Positions 1 through 7,499 of a stretch of DNA of 14,898 bases are shown piece after piece. The stretch's first letter is position 1; every line of letters starts with the position of its first letter. The notes below the pieces were generated by a model. The model was not told where the DNA came from, made no database searches, and was given only the letters and a program-made list of their open reading frames with translations. Both the position numbers and the translations under genes were made by a program. The stretch spans positions 1-14,898 of the forward strand of contig CAYUZY010000045.1 in NCBI GenBank assembly GCA_964448645.1. The letters run 5' to 3'. This DNA is from GCA-2719315 sp964448645. GTDB lineage: Bacteria; Bacteroidota; Bacteroidia; Flavobacteriales; Flavobacteriaceae.

Positions 1-3000
1 TGGCATCTTCTTTAAAATCAGTAATACTAAGAGTAAAGGATGAAGTCCCTGGGCATTCTCCATCACTAGTAAATAAAATGGTATAAGTTGCTACAGAAGA
101 TAATTCAGGGGTTATAATCCCTGTTGAAGAAACAATAGACAACCCTGTAGGGCTTGATGTAAAAGTTCCTGAGGTGACCCCTATTATTGTGGGGGTAACC
201 GTTCCAATAGTTGCTATACAATAAGAAATTTCTGGATAAGTAATACTTACAACATTACTTTCAATGGTAATAGAAGTTTGACCTGAATGTGGAGTTGCAG
301 CAATAGCTTCTTCCCACGAAACAGTAACGGAATAAGTACCAGTAACTGAACTTGATACATCAATTATTCCAGTATTACTATCTATAGATAGTCCAGTAGG
401 AGTAGAGGTAAATGAATCTGGCAGATAACGAGGAGCAAAAGAATCAAATTCATATTCAACCTGACTGGGAGATAAAACTTGATCAAAAATTTTAATTGGC
501 CCTATTTCTCCAATAAAAGCGCCAAGAGAATTCCTAACATCTCTATTAGTTTGATTTCTTCCAAAGGAAATAATTCCCTGATTTGGTAACTGATCATCAG
601 TCACTCCATATTCTGTATGTTGTAATTCACCATCAACATAGAATTTGATAATTCCTGGTTCGTCTGGAGGTGTTGTGAATGGGAAACTGTTATTTGTAGA
701 TAATGGCCCTTTTTGACTTCTTGTAATCACAAAATTGTACCACTGGTTATTATTGGGAAGAAAATCTCCAAGCACCCATATTCTGTCCTTAATTCTTAAA
801 TAAGGACATGCTCTAGTAGGATCAGGACAAATTGGTTTTCCTCTTTCAAAATAAGCAAATTCTATATGACCAGTAGTGAAACTATTACTTGCCCAATCAA
901 AAATATAGGTCATTTGCCCATTATTCCAATTTTCTTCATTAACCCAGATAGATACAGAAAAATCATCTACAGGGGAAAATGATGAACTAATACCATCGTC
1001 ATTAGTGATAGTATTATCTTTGTTATTCGTTTTAATTTTCCATGAGTATCCAGGGATATGCTCTATATCTGTTCCATTTACTCTGAGCTCAAAGTCGGGG
1101 TGATCAGTTGGAGTATTAATTTTATTTCCATTCCAATGAGTATAAGCGTTATTTGTTGTTAGGTTTGTGATTGCACCTAAATTAGTAGCACTACCTACAT
1201 CAGCATAACTATTAATATTTCCAGGATCTAAATAAATTCTAGGGACAAGACTATGAGCTGTTGTTGGAATAATTACAGGTCTTAAATTACCTCCATCTGA
1301 AAGACATACAGTGGTGGGGGAGTAAGTCAGAGTATGATCAATATCATTAACAGATCTAATAGTTATAGATCTAGTTGTACTATCACATGCTAGAGTATAA
1401 GTAATACTATAAGTTCCAGCCAGAGAAACAGAAGGAGAAACAACTCCAGAAGTTGGATCAATACTTAAATAATATGCTCCTGAAGGCCCCCACTGATTTG
1501 CATAATATATACCACCATGAGTTGGTGTGACGGTAAAAGTTCCTCCAGGTTCAGCTATTATAGGCGTGATTGGGGTGTCTCCTTGATTTAAGGTTGGTGA
1601 CCCTGGATAAGTAAAGCTGGCATCACCAATTTCAATAGTAATAGAAGTTTGAGCTGATTGCAGAGTTGAAGCAATAGGCTCTGTCCAAGAAAGAGTAACC
1701 GAATATGTGCCAGCAGTAGAACTTGCTACATCAATTATTCCGGTAGTACTATCTAAAGATAGCCCAGCTGGAGTAGAGGTAAATGAATCAGTTAGATAAC
1801 GAGGGGCAAAAGAATCAAATTCATATTCAACCTGACTTGGAGAAATAGGATCACTAAATATTTTAATTGGACCAAATTGACCTATAAATGCTCTGCTGGT
1901 ATTTGTATTATTTACACCACCTTGATTTCTTCCAAAATGAATATCACCTTCGTCATCCAATGTTCTATTGTCAGTTCCAGTTTCAGTATGTTTTAATTCT
2001 CCATTTACATAAAATTTTAAAATTGCCAATCCATCAGGCCCATCTTTTTGTCTTGTTATGACAAAATTATACCACTGGTTATTGTTAGGAAGAAAATCTC
2101 CCATTTGATAAAAGTTATTGTGGATCCTTATCCATGGGACACTACTTTCATAATAAAATTCTACTTGACCATTATTCATATCCCCATTAGCCCAATCAAA
2201 TATTTGAGTATCATTGGTCCAATCAGTCTCATTTAGCCATACAGATACTGAAAAAACATTTCTTGGAAAAAATTTTCTTAAAGTACCACCACCAGAATTG
2301 TTTATTGAATTACCTTGATGATTAGTATTAATCTTCCATGAGTATCCAGGGATATGCTCCACATCACCAGGGTTCGCTAAAAGTCGAAAATCGGGGTGAT
2401 GGTTTGGATTATCTGGCCAATTTCCACTCCAATGGTTATAGGCACTATTTGTTGTTATGTTTGTAATTGGAGTATCATTTAAAGCGTTACCTTCATCAGC
2501 ATAACTGTTGATGTTTCCAGGATCTAAATATATTCTAGGGACAACATAATGAGTTGTTATTGGAATTATTGTAGGTCTTAAATTCCCTCCATCTGAAATA
2601 CAAACAGTGGTAGGGGAGTAAGTTAGAGTATAATCAATATCATTAACAGACCTTATTGTCATTGATATAGTTGAACTTTGACAACCTAGTGTATAAGTAA
2701 TACTATAAGTTCCTGCTAATGAAACTGATGGTGATATAACTCCAGTAGTTGAATCAATACTTAAATAATAATCTCCTGATGGCCCCCATTGACCAGGATA
2801 TTGAATACTACTATATGTTGGAGTTACTGTAAAAGTTCCCCCAAGATTAGTTATTGTTGGACTAACTGAACTATCACTTTGATTATATAAGGAATCTGAA
2901 TAAGTAAATGAAGGGTCATCTGCTCCAGGATTTACAATTTCAATTTTAAAAGGAGTTTGATAATTATCTGTTACTTGAAGTTTATAAACCTTAACCATTC

Positions 3001-5428
3001 CTTCATCCTGATTGCCACCAGCAACGTTATAATTAGGCGCTCCTATAGCTATAATATCTCCTTTAGCGTTTATGTCGACTGAATAACCAAACCTGTCTCT
3101 ATTTTGTGATCCATTAATTGTTTTAATTTTTTTAGCTGTTCTATTTGAACCATCTTGAACTAGTTTCCATACGTCAATATTTCCTACTCTATTTTCTGTC
3201 TCATTATTAGGTTCTCCGACAATTATAGTGCTTCCAGAGTCATTTATAGCTAGACTCCAGCTAGAGAATGACTTGTTTGCCCCCTCTTGAGTTACATTAG
3301 CTGTAATATGCCATATCCATACATCTGAGCTTTCGTCATAGATATAGGCTCCCATTTTTCCTCTCGAATTATTTGGAGTTTTTGCATGTCCAACTGTAAT
3401 TACATTTCCCTCAGCATTAATTGAACCACTTTGACCAAAATACCTATTTGCAGGAGGAGGGCTACTTGGTTTGTCGTTTCCTTTTTGATTCCAATTTGCT
3501 CCATCAAATTCAAAAACTCTCATTAATCCTCTAAAACTAGATCGTTCTCTTGTAGTGACAAGTACTGTATTACCATTAGCATTTAAGTCAACGGCCCATC
3601 CCCAATAACGATTATTGGCATTAGCTGGTTCAATCTTATTTCCTTTTAAAGCCCATGTTTTTGTAGCATTATTATATTCATAAATATGAATGGCCCCACC
3701 ATTTGAAAATCCTCCATCATTATATTGGTCTCCAATTGCAAGAACATTTCCTTCAGCATTAAGTGAAATAGATCTACCAAAAGCATTAGCACTATCACTA
3801 GTTCCATACATTTCATTTCCCATTTGAGTCCATATGCCATTTTTTAATTCTAAAACAATTACTCGGCCACAATCATTACAACTACTATCATTGCTAGGGT
3901 TGCTATAAGCAATTATATTTCCTTTGTCATTAACATCGACAAAGGTATTGCCATCATAATCCCAATTTGAATCAGTATTATAACCTTCACCTTGCATTTT
4001 ATGTCCAACCTGGACCCAGGTACCGCTGTCGTTGTAAAAAACTTTATTTCTTCCATTTTCTACAGAATTATCGTTATTCTTTGAAGAACCAACAATTAAG
4101 ACATTCCCTGCTGCGTTTAATCTTACCGATTTTCCGAACCGATTGTTATTGGGTAATACTCCACTTGAACCAATTACATCTGTTATATTGCTTCCTATTT
4201 GAGACCAACTACCAATTGAATTAGCACCAGAAGAATAATAAACTTGGTAAGTGCCAGTATGTGATTTACTTGTATCAATTTCACCAGTATCTTTATCTAA
4301 AAAAAGACCTGGATTATCACTATAATAAAATCCACTACCACCAGGTGTTAAATCAGGTAAATGGTTACCTGAACTAGTACTATATGAATCACAAGAATAA
4401 GATAAAATTTGAGTGTCAGAGGCAGTAATTGAGATTGTTCTATTAGAAGCACTAGAACATGAAGAGGGATCACTATAAGTTATGTTATATGAACCAGCAC
4501 TAGCAGCTGATAGGTCTATTTCTCCAGTTGAGGTATTTAAAGATAGACCACAACAACTAGAACTAAAAGACCCTGAAGAGCTCCCAAAAATAGTAGGTAG
4601 AGGATTTGCTTCAGCCTTATTATAGGAGTCTTTTCCATAGGCGAATGTTGTTAATTTTAAATTGTTTGGAGTAACTGCTGTACCTACAGTTCCGTTTCTA
4701 AGCGTTCCATTATAAGTAGCTCCATATGATGAGTTATTAACTAATACAGTTGAGGTAACAGTTTCCATATTATAATGAACTAATAAAGATGGATCTAAAG
4801 GATCAGCATTTCCATGAAGATCACTTTGTATTTGAGCAAAAGTTCTTTTGGTATCCCAAATTCTAAATTCGTCAATCAACCCTTGATAAAAATTAGTACT
4901 CTGTCTATTTTTTCCTAGTACAAATGCTGCATTATTACTAGTAGCACCACCTACATTTACAGGAGGACCAACTTCGATCCCATTATAATACCATTGTAAT
5001 TCTCCATTTGTATAAGTTGATCCACCACTAGTATCATGAACTAAAGCAATGTGAGTCCATTTATCTTTTTCTGTACCCTGTTGCATATACTGATTACTAC
5101 CTCCCATATAAGTTACAAAGCGTCGATTAATACTATTACTAGCATCTTGACCTATAACTGTTCTGCCTGTACTAGAACCGCTCTTTTGACATAAAATAAT
5201 ATCTCTAACACCACTACCCCAAGTACTTTTCTTAAACCAAAAGCTAATTGTAAAGTCATCGTTTAGATCTAAAATATATGGTAAATCGACAAAATCATTA
5301 ATTCCGTCAAATGATAATGCACGATTACTCTCATCTACAGAAGGGGGACACCAGCTTTGAGAATAAACTAGATTATTTACTAAAAAAAATATAAATATTA
5401 ATGAATATTTTATGACTCTAGAAATCAA
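1..5428 (-). CDS. Giant secreted LamG / beta-propeller / Ig-like surface protein (C-terminus beyond window)
   Basis: One uninterrupted reading frame of 1809 codons runs off the left edge, so the C-terminus, where a type IX secretion sorting domain might sit, is not seen. No ATG exists between the upstream in-frame stop and the mature region. A TTG at 5428 gives a basic start, a hydrophobic stretch (ISRVIKYSLIFIFFLVNNL) and a likely cleavage near residue 24. Order of parts: LamG-type domain about 37-245 (LSFDGINDFVDL, FTISFWFKK); Ig-like repeats with the 'GLSL...TGEIDLS...GSYNITY' pattern about 255-400; seven propeller-like blades about 401-820; two copies of an Ig + LamG-like + Ig module about 838-1726; the start of another Ig-like domain to 1809. 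It probably acts outside the cell as an adhesin or glycan-binding protein, but no enzymatic motif or ligand is evident. The architecture is read from sequence patterns; the function is inferred. Confidence 0.85.
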   Translation of the reverse strand, partial: MISRVIKYSLIFIFFLVNNLVYSQSWCPPSVDESNRALSFDGINDFVDLPYILDLNDDFTISFWFKKSTWGSGVRDIILCQKSGSSTGRTVIGQDASNSINRRFVTYMGGSNQYMQQGTEKDKWTHIALVHDTSGGSTYTNGELQWYYNGIEVGPPVNVGGATSNNAAFVLGKNRQSTNFYQGLIDEFRIWDTKRTFAQIQSDLHGNADPLDPSLLVHYNMETVTSTVLVNNSSYGATYNGTLRNGTVGTAVTPNNLKLTTFAYGKDSYNKAEANPLPTIFGSSSGSFSSSCCGLSLNTSTGEIDLSAASAGSYNITYSDPSSCSSASNRTISITASDTQILSYSCDSYSTSSGNHLPDLTPGGSGFYYSDNPGLFLDKDTGEIDTSKSHTGTYQVYYSSGANSIGSWSQIGSNITDVIGSSGVLPNNNRFGKSVRLNAAGNVLIVGSSKNNDNSVENGRNKVFYNDSGTWVQVGHKMQGEGYNTDSNWDYDGNTFVDVNDKGNIIAYSNPSNDSSCNDCGRVIVLELKNGIWTQMGNEMYGTSDSANAFGRSISLNAEGNVLAIGDQYNDGGFSNGGAIHIYEYNNATKTWALKGNKIEPANANNRYWGWAVDLNANGNTVLVTTRERSSFRGLMRVFEFDGANWNQKGNDKPSSPPPANRYFGQSGSINAEGNVITVGHAKTPNNSRGKMGAYIYDESSDVWIWHITANVTQEGANKSFSSWSLAINDSGSTIIVGEPNNETENRVGNIDVWKLVQDGSNRTAKKIKTINGSQNRDRFGYSVDINAKGDIIAIGAPNYNVAGGNQDEGMVKVYKLQVTDNYQTPFKIEIVNPGADDPSFTYSDSLYNQSDSSVSPTITNLGGTFTVTPTYSSIQYPGQWGPSGDYYLSIDSTTGVISPSVSLAGTYSITYTLGCQSSTISMTIRSVNDIDYTLTYSPTTVCISDGGNLRPTIIPITTHYVVPRIYLDPGNINSYADEGNALNDTPITNITTNSAYNHWSGNWPDNPNHHPDFRLLANPGDVEHIPGYSWKINTNHQGNSINNSGGGTLRKFFPRNVFSVSVWLNETDWTNDTQIFDWANGDMNNGQVEFYYESSVPWIRIHNNFYQMGDFLPNNNQWYNFVITRQKDGPDGLAILKFYVNGELKHTETGTDNRTLDDEGDIHFGRNQGGVNNTNTSRAFIGQFGPIKIFSDPISPSQVEYEFDSFAPRYLTDSFTSTPAGLSLDSTTGIIDVASSTAGTYSVTLSWTEPIASTLQSAQTSITIEIGDASFTYPGSPTLNQGDTPITPIIAEPGGTFTVTPTHGGIYYANQWGPSGAYYLSIDPTSGVVSPSVSLAGTYSITYTLACDSTTRSITIRSVNDIDHTLTYSPTTVCLSDGGNLRPVIIPTTAHSLVPRIYLDPGNINSYADVGSATNLGAITNLTTNNAYTHWNGNKINTPTDHPDFELRVNGTDIEHIPGYSWKIKTNNKDNTITNDDGISSSFSPVDDFSVSIWVNEENWNNGQMTYIFDWASNSFTTGHIEFAYFERGKPICPDPTRACPYLRIKDRIWVLGDFLPNNNQWYNFVITRSQKGPLSTNNSFPFTTPPDEPGIIKFYVDGELQHTEYGVTDDQLPNQGIISFGRNQTNRDVRNSLGAFIGEIGPIKIFDQVLSPSQVEYEFDSFAPRYLPDSFTSTPTGLSIDSNTGIIDVSSSVTGTYSVTVSWEEAIAATPHSGQTSITIESNVVSITYPEISYCIATIGTVTPTIIGVTSGTFTSSPTGLSIVSSTGIITPELSSVATYTILFTSDGECPGTSSFTLSITDFKEDA
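252..1624 (-). repeat. Tandem module copy 2 (Ig + LamG-like + Ig) in the surface protein
   Basis: This is the second copy, in protein order, of a long module. It begins at 'DASFTYPGSPTLNQGDTP' and ends at 'SGQTSITIE'. Shared blocks with copy 1 include SPSVSLAGTYSITYTL, RIYLDPGNINSYAD, EHIPGYSWKI, GDFLPNNNQWYNFVITR, GPIKIF and PSQVEYEFDSFAPRYL. It is about 80 bp longer than copy 1, mainly because of extra segments in the LamG-like part (near KPICPDPTRACPY and before IIKFYVDGEL). The reading frame is kept across both copies. Confidence 0.85.
1625..2917 (-). repeat. Tandem module copy 1 (Ig + LamG-like + Ig) in the surface protein
   Basis: This first copy in protein order begins at 'DPSFTYSDSLYNQSDSS' and ends at 'SAQTSITIE', directly abutting copy 2. 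The resemblance is visible in DNA as well as protein: the segment near 1802 matches the one near 431, and that near 2497 matches the one near 1201, with long runs identical or nearly so. The offset falls from about 1371 to 1296 bp because of indels. This suggests a fairly recent intragenic duplication of a whole domain set. Confidence 0.85.
2975..4226 (-). repeat. About seven beta-propeller (FG-GAP-like) blades within the surface protein
   Basis: Seven successive units of roughly 55-65 residues share the pattern 'W-x-(Q)-x-G-N ... FG-x-S-(V)-x-x-N-A-x-G-N-x-(I/V)-(A/I)-(V/I)-G ... V-x-V-(Y/F)-(E)'. Examples are NRFGKSVRLNAAGNVLIVG, NAFGRSISLNAEGNVLAIG, RYFGQSGSINAEGNVITVG and DRFGYSVDINAKGDIIAIG. 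Each unit tends to end in a Trp that opens the next. Seven such units would close a single propeller like those of FG-GAP / integrin-alpha-type proteins. Blade borders are by eye, and no calcium-binding DxDxDG loop is obvious in every blade. Confidence 0.65.
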
Positions 5429-5520
5429 TTTTTTATACTTTTTTAAAAACGTACTAAAATAGAGAAAATAAAAAGAAATATTTTACTCAAATAACACTTT
5501 AAAAACACTGCATTAATACT

Positions 5521-6219
5521 TTAAACCTTAAGAGGTTTTAATTTACTTTTAAACAAAAGATAGGTGAGGAAAAATAGGGTAACCACAATGAACTCAAGGT
5601 TTATTAAATAATAAGGCCACTTCCCAATAACTAGTGGATTATCAATTTCAGGAGGCTCAGCTAAATACATATAATTAGCATCAATTAAAAAGTCAAGAGG
5701 CATAATTATAATCATTAAAATATTTACCGCTAAAAAAATTCTTAACCAGGAGTTTTTTGTTAGCTTAAAACCTACATTGAAATAAAGGAATAAAGGGATT
5801 AATATTATAAGGGTGTGCGTGAAATAATATTTAAAGTACATGAAATAACTCCCATCATAATAGTTAATTTGAGGAGTTAAAATAGCTTGAATACCTCCAA
5901 TTACTCCACCATAAAAAAGAAATTCAAACAAAAATTGTTTTTTGGGAACAAATAGAATAAAACAACAAATTAATTGATTCATGGCGCAAAGGTGAAGAGG
6001 AAGATGTTCAGTAACTGTCCAATTTTTATTATTTACATCAAGTATATGACCACTTATAGTGACAATTAATAAAATAATACTAATACATTTTAACAGAAAA
6101 ATGTTTCTGTTGGAATTATTATATTTTCCAATAAGAATAACACCAGGAATTAATAAAAAAGTGATTAGTGTATTTCTAATCCATTCTTGAGTTAACAGTT
6201 CTATAGTATAATTTGACAC
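5521..6219 (-). CDS. YwaF / TMEM164-type (TIGR02206) integral membrane protein
   Basis: The 232-residue polytopic membrane protein has six to seven hydrophobic segments. It matches the YwaF family in several places: EHLPLHLC (71-78), IGGIQAILTPQ (108-117), a His in a membrane segment (THTLI, His135), and the C-terminal NYMYL...PP...GKWPYYL block (182-205). The bacterial family has no settled role. The related human TMEM164 is reported as a lysophospholipid acyltransferase using a conserved Cys, and Cys78 in the HLC motif is the candidate equivalent, but that transfer is only a hypothesis. The start is GTG at 6219; the codon two positions upstream is an in-frame TAA, and no ATG lies before Met79. 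The gene sits alone, divergent from the Dabb gene and 92 bp upstream of the giant surface gene on the same strand. Confidence 0.8.
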   Translation of the reverse strand: MSNYTIELLTQEWIRNTLITFLLIPGVILIGKYNNSNRNIFLLKCISIILLIVTISGHILDVNNKNWTVTEHLPLHLCAMNQLICCFILFVPKKQFLFEFLFYGGVIGGIQAILTPQINYYDGSYFMYFKYYFTHTLIILIPLFLYFNVGFKLTKNSWLRIFLAVNILMIIIMPLDFLIDANYMYLAEPPEIDNPLVIGKWPYYLINLEFIVVTLFFLTYLLFKSKLKPLKV

Positions 6220-6230
6220 CCTTTAATTTT

Positions 6231-6260
6231 AAAAATTAAAATTTAATTAATATAATACAA
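6231..6260 (-). promoter_or_regulatory. Possible promoter of the YwaF-type gene
   Basis: On the minus strand a TTG (6258-6260) is followed, after exactly 19 nt, by TAATTTTT (6231-6238), one base off the Bacteroidota -7 consensus TAnnTTTG. The GTG start lies 11 nt further on, so the leader would be very short. The intergenic DNA is almost pure A/T, so a chance match is quite possible. Confidence 0.3.
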
Positions 6261-6295
6261 TAATAATTATATTATTTTTATAAAAATTAAATTTT

Positions 6296-6721
6296 ATGGT
6301 ATTTAGAAATACAGACAAGGTTTCTTTCTTTATGCTTTTCACTTTTTATGTTGCTACTGTTTTAGTAGGTTATTATTTTTATGAAAAAGAGGATTTTACT
6401 AAGGATTCAAATTCATTAAGATATACACTAAATCACATTGTGCTTCTTAAATTTAATGATAGTATTTCTATCAATACTTTAAAAATGATCCAAAATGCTT
6501 CTTATAAACTTCAAGAAATAGAAGAGGTAAAAGACTTTTATTTTGGAGAAAATATATCTTTAAGAGGAATGGATAAAGGGTTTACTCATGTTATTTCTAT
6601 GAAATTTAAAAATTCTTATGAAATGGATAGCATATACTTACCTCATCCTATTCACAAAGAATTTTCGGCGATATTTCGTCCTCATACCGAGGATATTTTA
6701 GTATATGATTTTTGGGATTAG
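6296..6721 (+). CDS. Membrane-anchored Dabb (stress-responsive A/B barrel) domain protein
   Basis: The 141-residue protein has one N-terminal membrane segment (about 10-27, FFMLFTFYVATVLVGYY) and then a Dabb domain of about 95 residues. Dabb hallmarks are LNHIVLLKFND (46-56), FYFGENIS..GMDKGFTHVISMKF (about 82-104), YLPHPIHKEF (114-123) and the end EDILVYDFW. Dabb domains form ferredoxin-like alpha/beta-barrel dimers; most bacterial members have no known substrate. The membrane anchor is an addition to the usual soluble domain of about 100 residues, and places the barrel on one face of the inner membrane or, if cleaved, in the periplasm. ATG start at 6296. Its stop lies inside a hairpin shared with the converging gene. 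Confidence 0.85.
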   Translation: MVFRNTDKVSFFMLFTFYVATVLVGYYFYEKEDFTKDSNSLRYTLNHIVLLKFNDSISINTLKMIQNASYKLQEIEEVKDFYFGENISLRGMDKGFTHVISMKFKNSYEMDSIYLPHPIHKEFSAIFRPHTEDILVYDFWD

Positions 6722-6745
6722 AAAAATTAAATTAATTTTTTAATC
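6716..6745. terminator. Candidate bidirectional terminator hairpin between converging genes
   Basis: Left arm GATTAGAAAAATTAA (6716-6730) is the reverse complement of right arm TTAATTTTTTAATC (6732-6745) apart from one extra G. This gives a 14-bp stem with a bulged base. The structure covers the stop codon of the Dabb gene (6719-6721, plus) and that of the coiled-coil gene (6727-6729, minus), and supplies a T-run on either strand. The stem is mostly A:T, so its stability is modest. Confidence 0.45.
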
Positions 6746-7497
6746 TTATTTTCTTCTTCAGCAGCGAGTTCTGGATCAACTAAAATTCTTCCACTATGCT
6801 CATCGATAATTATCTTATTTCTTGAAGCAATTTCTAATTGAACTTGAGGAGGGATAGAAAAAAAAGATCCCCCTGCAGCTCCTCTTTGGACAGGAACTAT
6901 GGCCAGACCATTTTTTACACTACCTCTAATTCTTTTATAGGCCTGAATTAAATGTTCTTCTATAAGCTTTTCAAATTCAGTAGATTTTTTAACAAGCACA
7001 TTCTCTTCTTTTTCTGTTTCTTTCATTATAGAATTAAGTTCTTTTTTCTTAGCTTTTAAATGATCACTTCTTTCTTTTATCTTTTCATTTAGTTCTTTAA
7101 TAGATTCATTTTTCTGTTCAATTTGCTCTTTAAATTGATTTATTTTTTTTCCAGCTAGTTCAATTTCTAAATCTTGATACTCTTGCTCTTTTACGATTGA
7201 ATTATATTCCCTATTATTTCTAACATTTTTTAATTTCTCTTCGTATTTTTTTCTAAGTTCTTTAGCTTGTTCAATCAAATTGTTTTGATCAGAAATACCT
7301 GTTTCACTTTCTTTGATGGTTTCATTAAACTTTTCCATTCTAGTATTTAAACCAGCAATTTCATTTTCTAGATCTTCAACTTCTAAAGGAAGTTCCCCTC
7401 TAATATTTCTTATTTCATCAATTCTAGAATCTATTAATTGAAGATCATAAAGTGCTCTAAGCTTTTCTTCTATTGTTATCTCTTTTTTTTTGGCCAT
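6727..7497 (-). CDS. Coiled-coil protein of the C4-type zinc-ribbon (CT398-like) family, zinc ligands lost
   Basis: The 256-residue protein begins with a long charged coiled coil (about 8-190) folded as a hairpin, with the conserved turn motif NVRNNREYNS (91-100). Then comes the C-terminal domain GLAIVPVQRGAAGGSFFSIPPQVQLEIASRNKIIIDEHSGRILVDPEL, quoted here in parts: VQRGAAGGS (203-211), SIPPQVQLEI (214-223) and IIDEHSGRILVD (230-241). Family members usually carry CxxC at 208/211 and CxxC at 232/235. Here these positions are Ala, Ser, Asp and Ser, so zinc cannot be bound as usual, although the surrounding fold signature is intact. Role in the cell unknown. ATG start at 7497, only 2 bp after the nif3 stop, so the two are surely cotranscribed. 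The nif3 / zinc-ribbon pairing is common in bacteria. Confidence 0.85.
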   Translation of the reverse strand: MAKKKEITIEEKLRALYDLQLIDSRIDEIRNIRGELPLEVEDLENEIAGLNTRMEKFNETIKESETGISDQNNLIEQAKELRKKYEEKLKNVRNNREYNSIVKEQEYQDLEIELAGKKINQFKEQIEQKNESIKELNEKIKERSDHLKAKKKELNSIMKETEKEENVLVKKSTEFEKLIEEHLIQAYKRIRGSVKNGLAIVPVQRGAAGGSFFSIPPQVQLEIASRNKIIIDEHSGRILVDPELAAEEENKIKKLI

Positions 7498-7499
7498 TT

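Noticed and set aside
2048..2236. Short plus-strand open frame of 62 codons
   Set aside because: It lies wholly antisense to the well-supported surface-protein frame and its product resembles no family.
3646..3840. Minus-strand open frame of 64 codons
   Set aside because: It is in a different frame from the surface-protein gene at the same place, and the true frame there encodes clear propeller blades.
3967..4224. Plus-strand open frame of 85 codons
   Set aside because: Antisense to propeller blades 1 and 2; composition is that of a shadow frame.
5523..5538. Small hairpin AAACCT-TAAG-AGGTTT at the end of the YwaF-type gene
   Set aside because: It is only a 6-bp stem, lies within the coding end, and is not followed by a T-run in the transcript, so a terminator cannot be claimed.
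6222..6240. Inverted repeat TTTAATTTT-A-AAAATTAAA upstream of the YwaF-type gene
   Set aside because: The stretch is nearly pure A/T, so such palindromes arise easily by chance; no further support for an operator.
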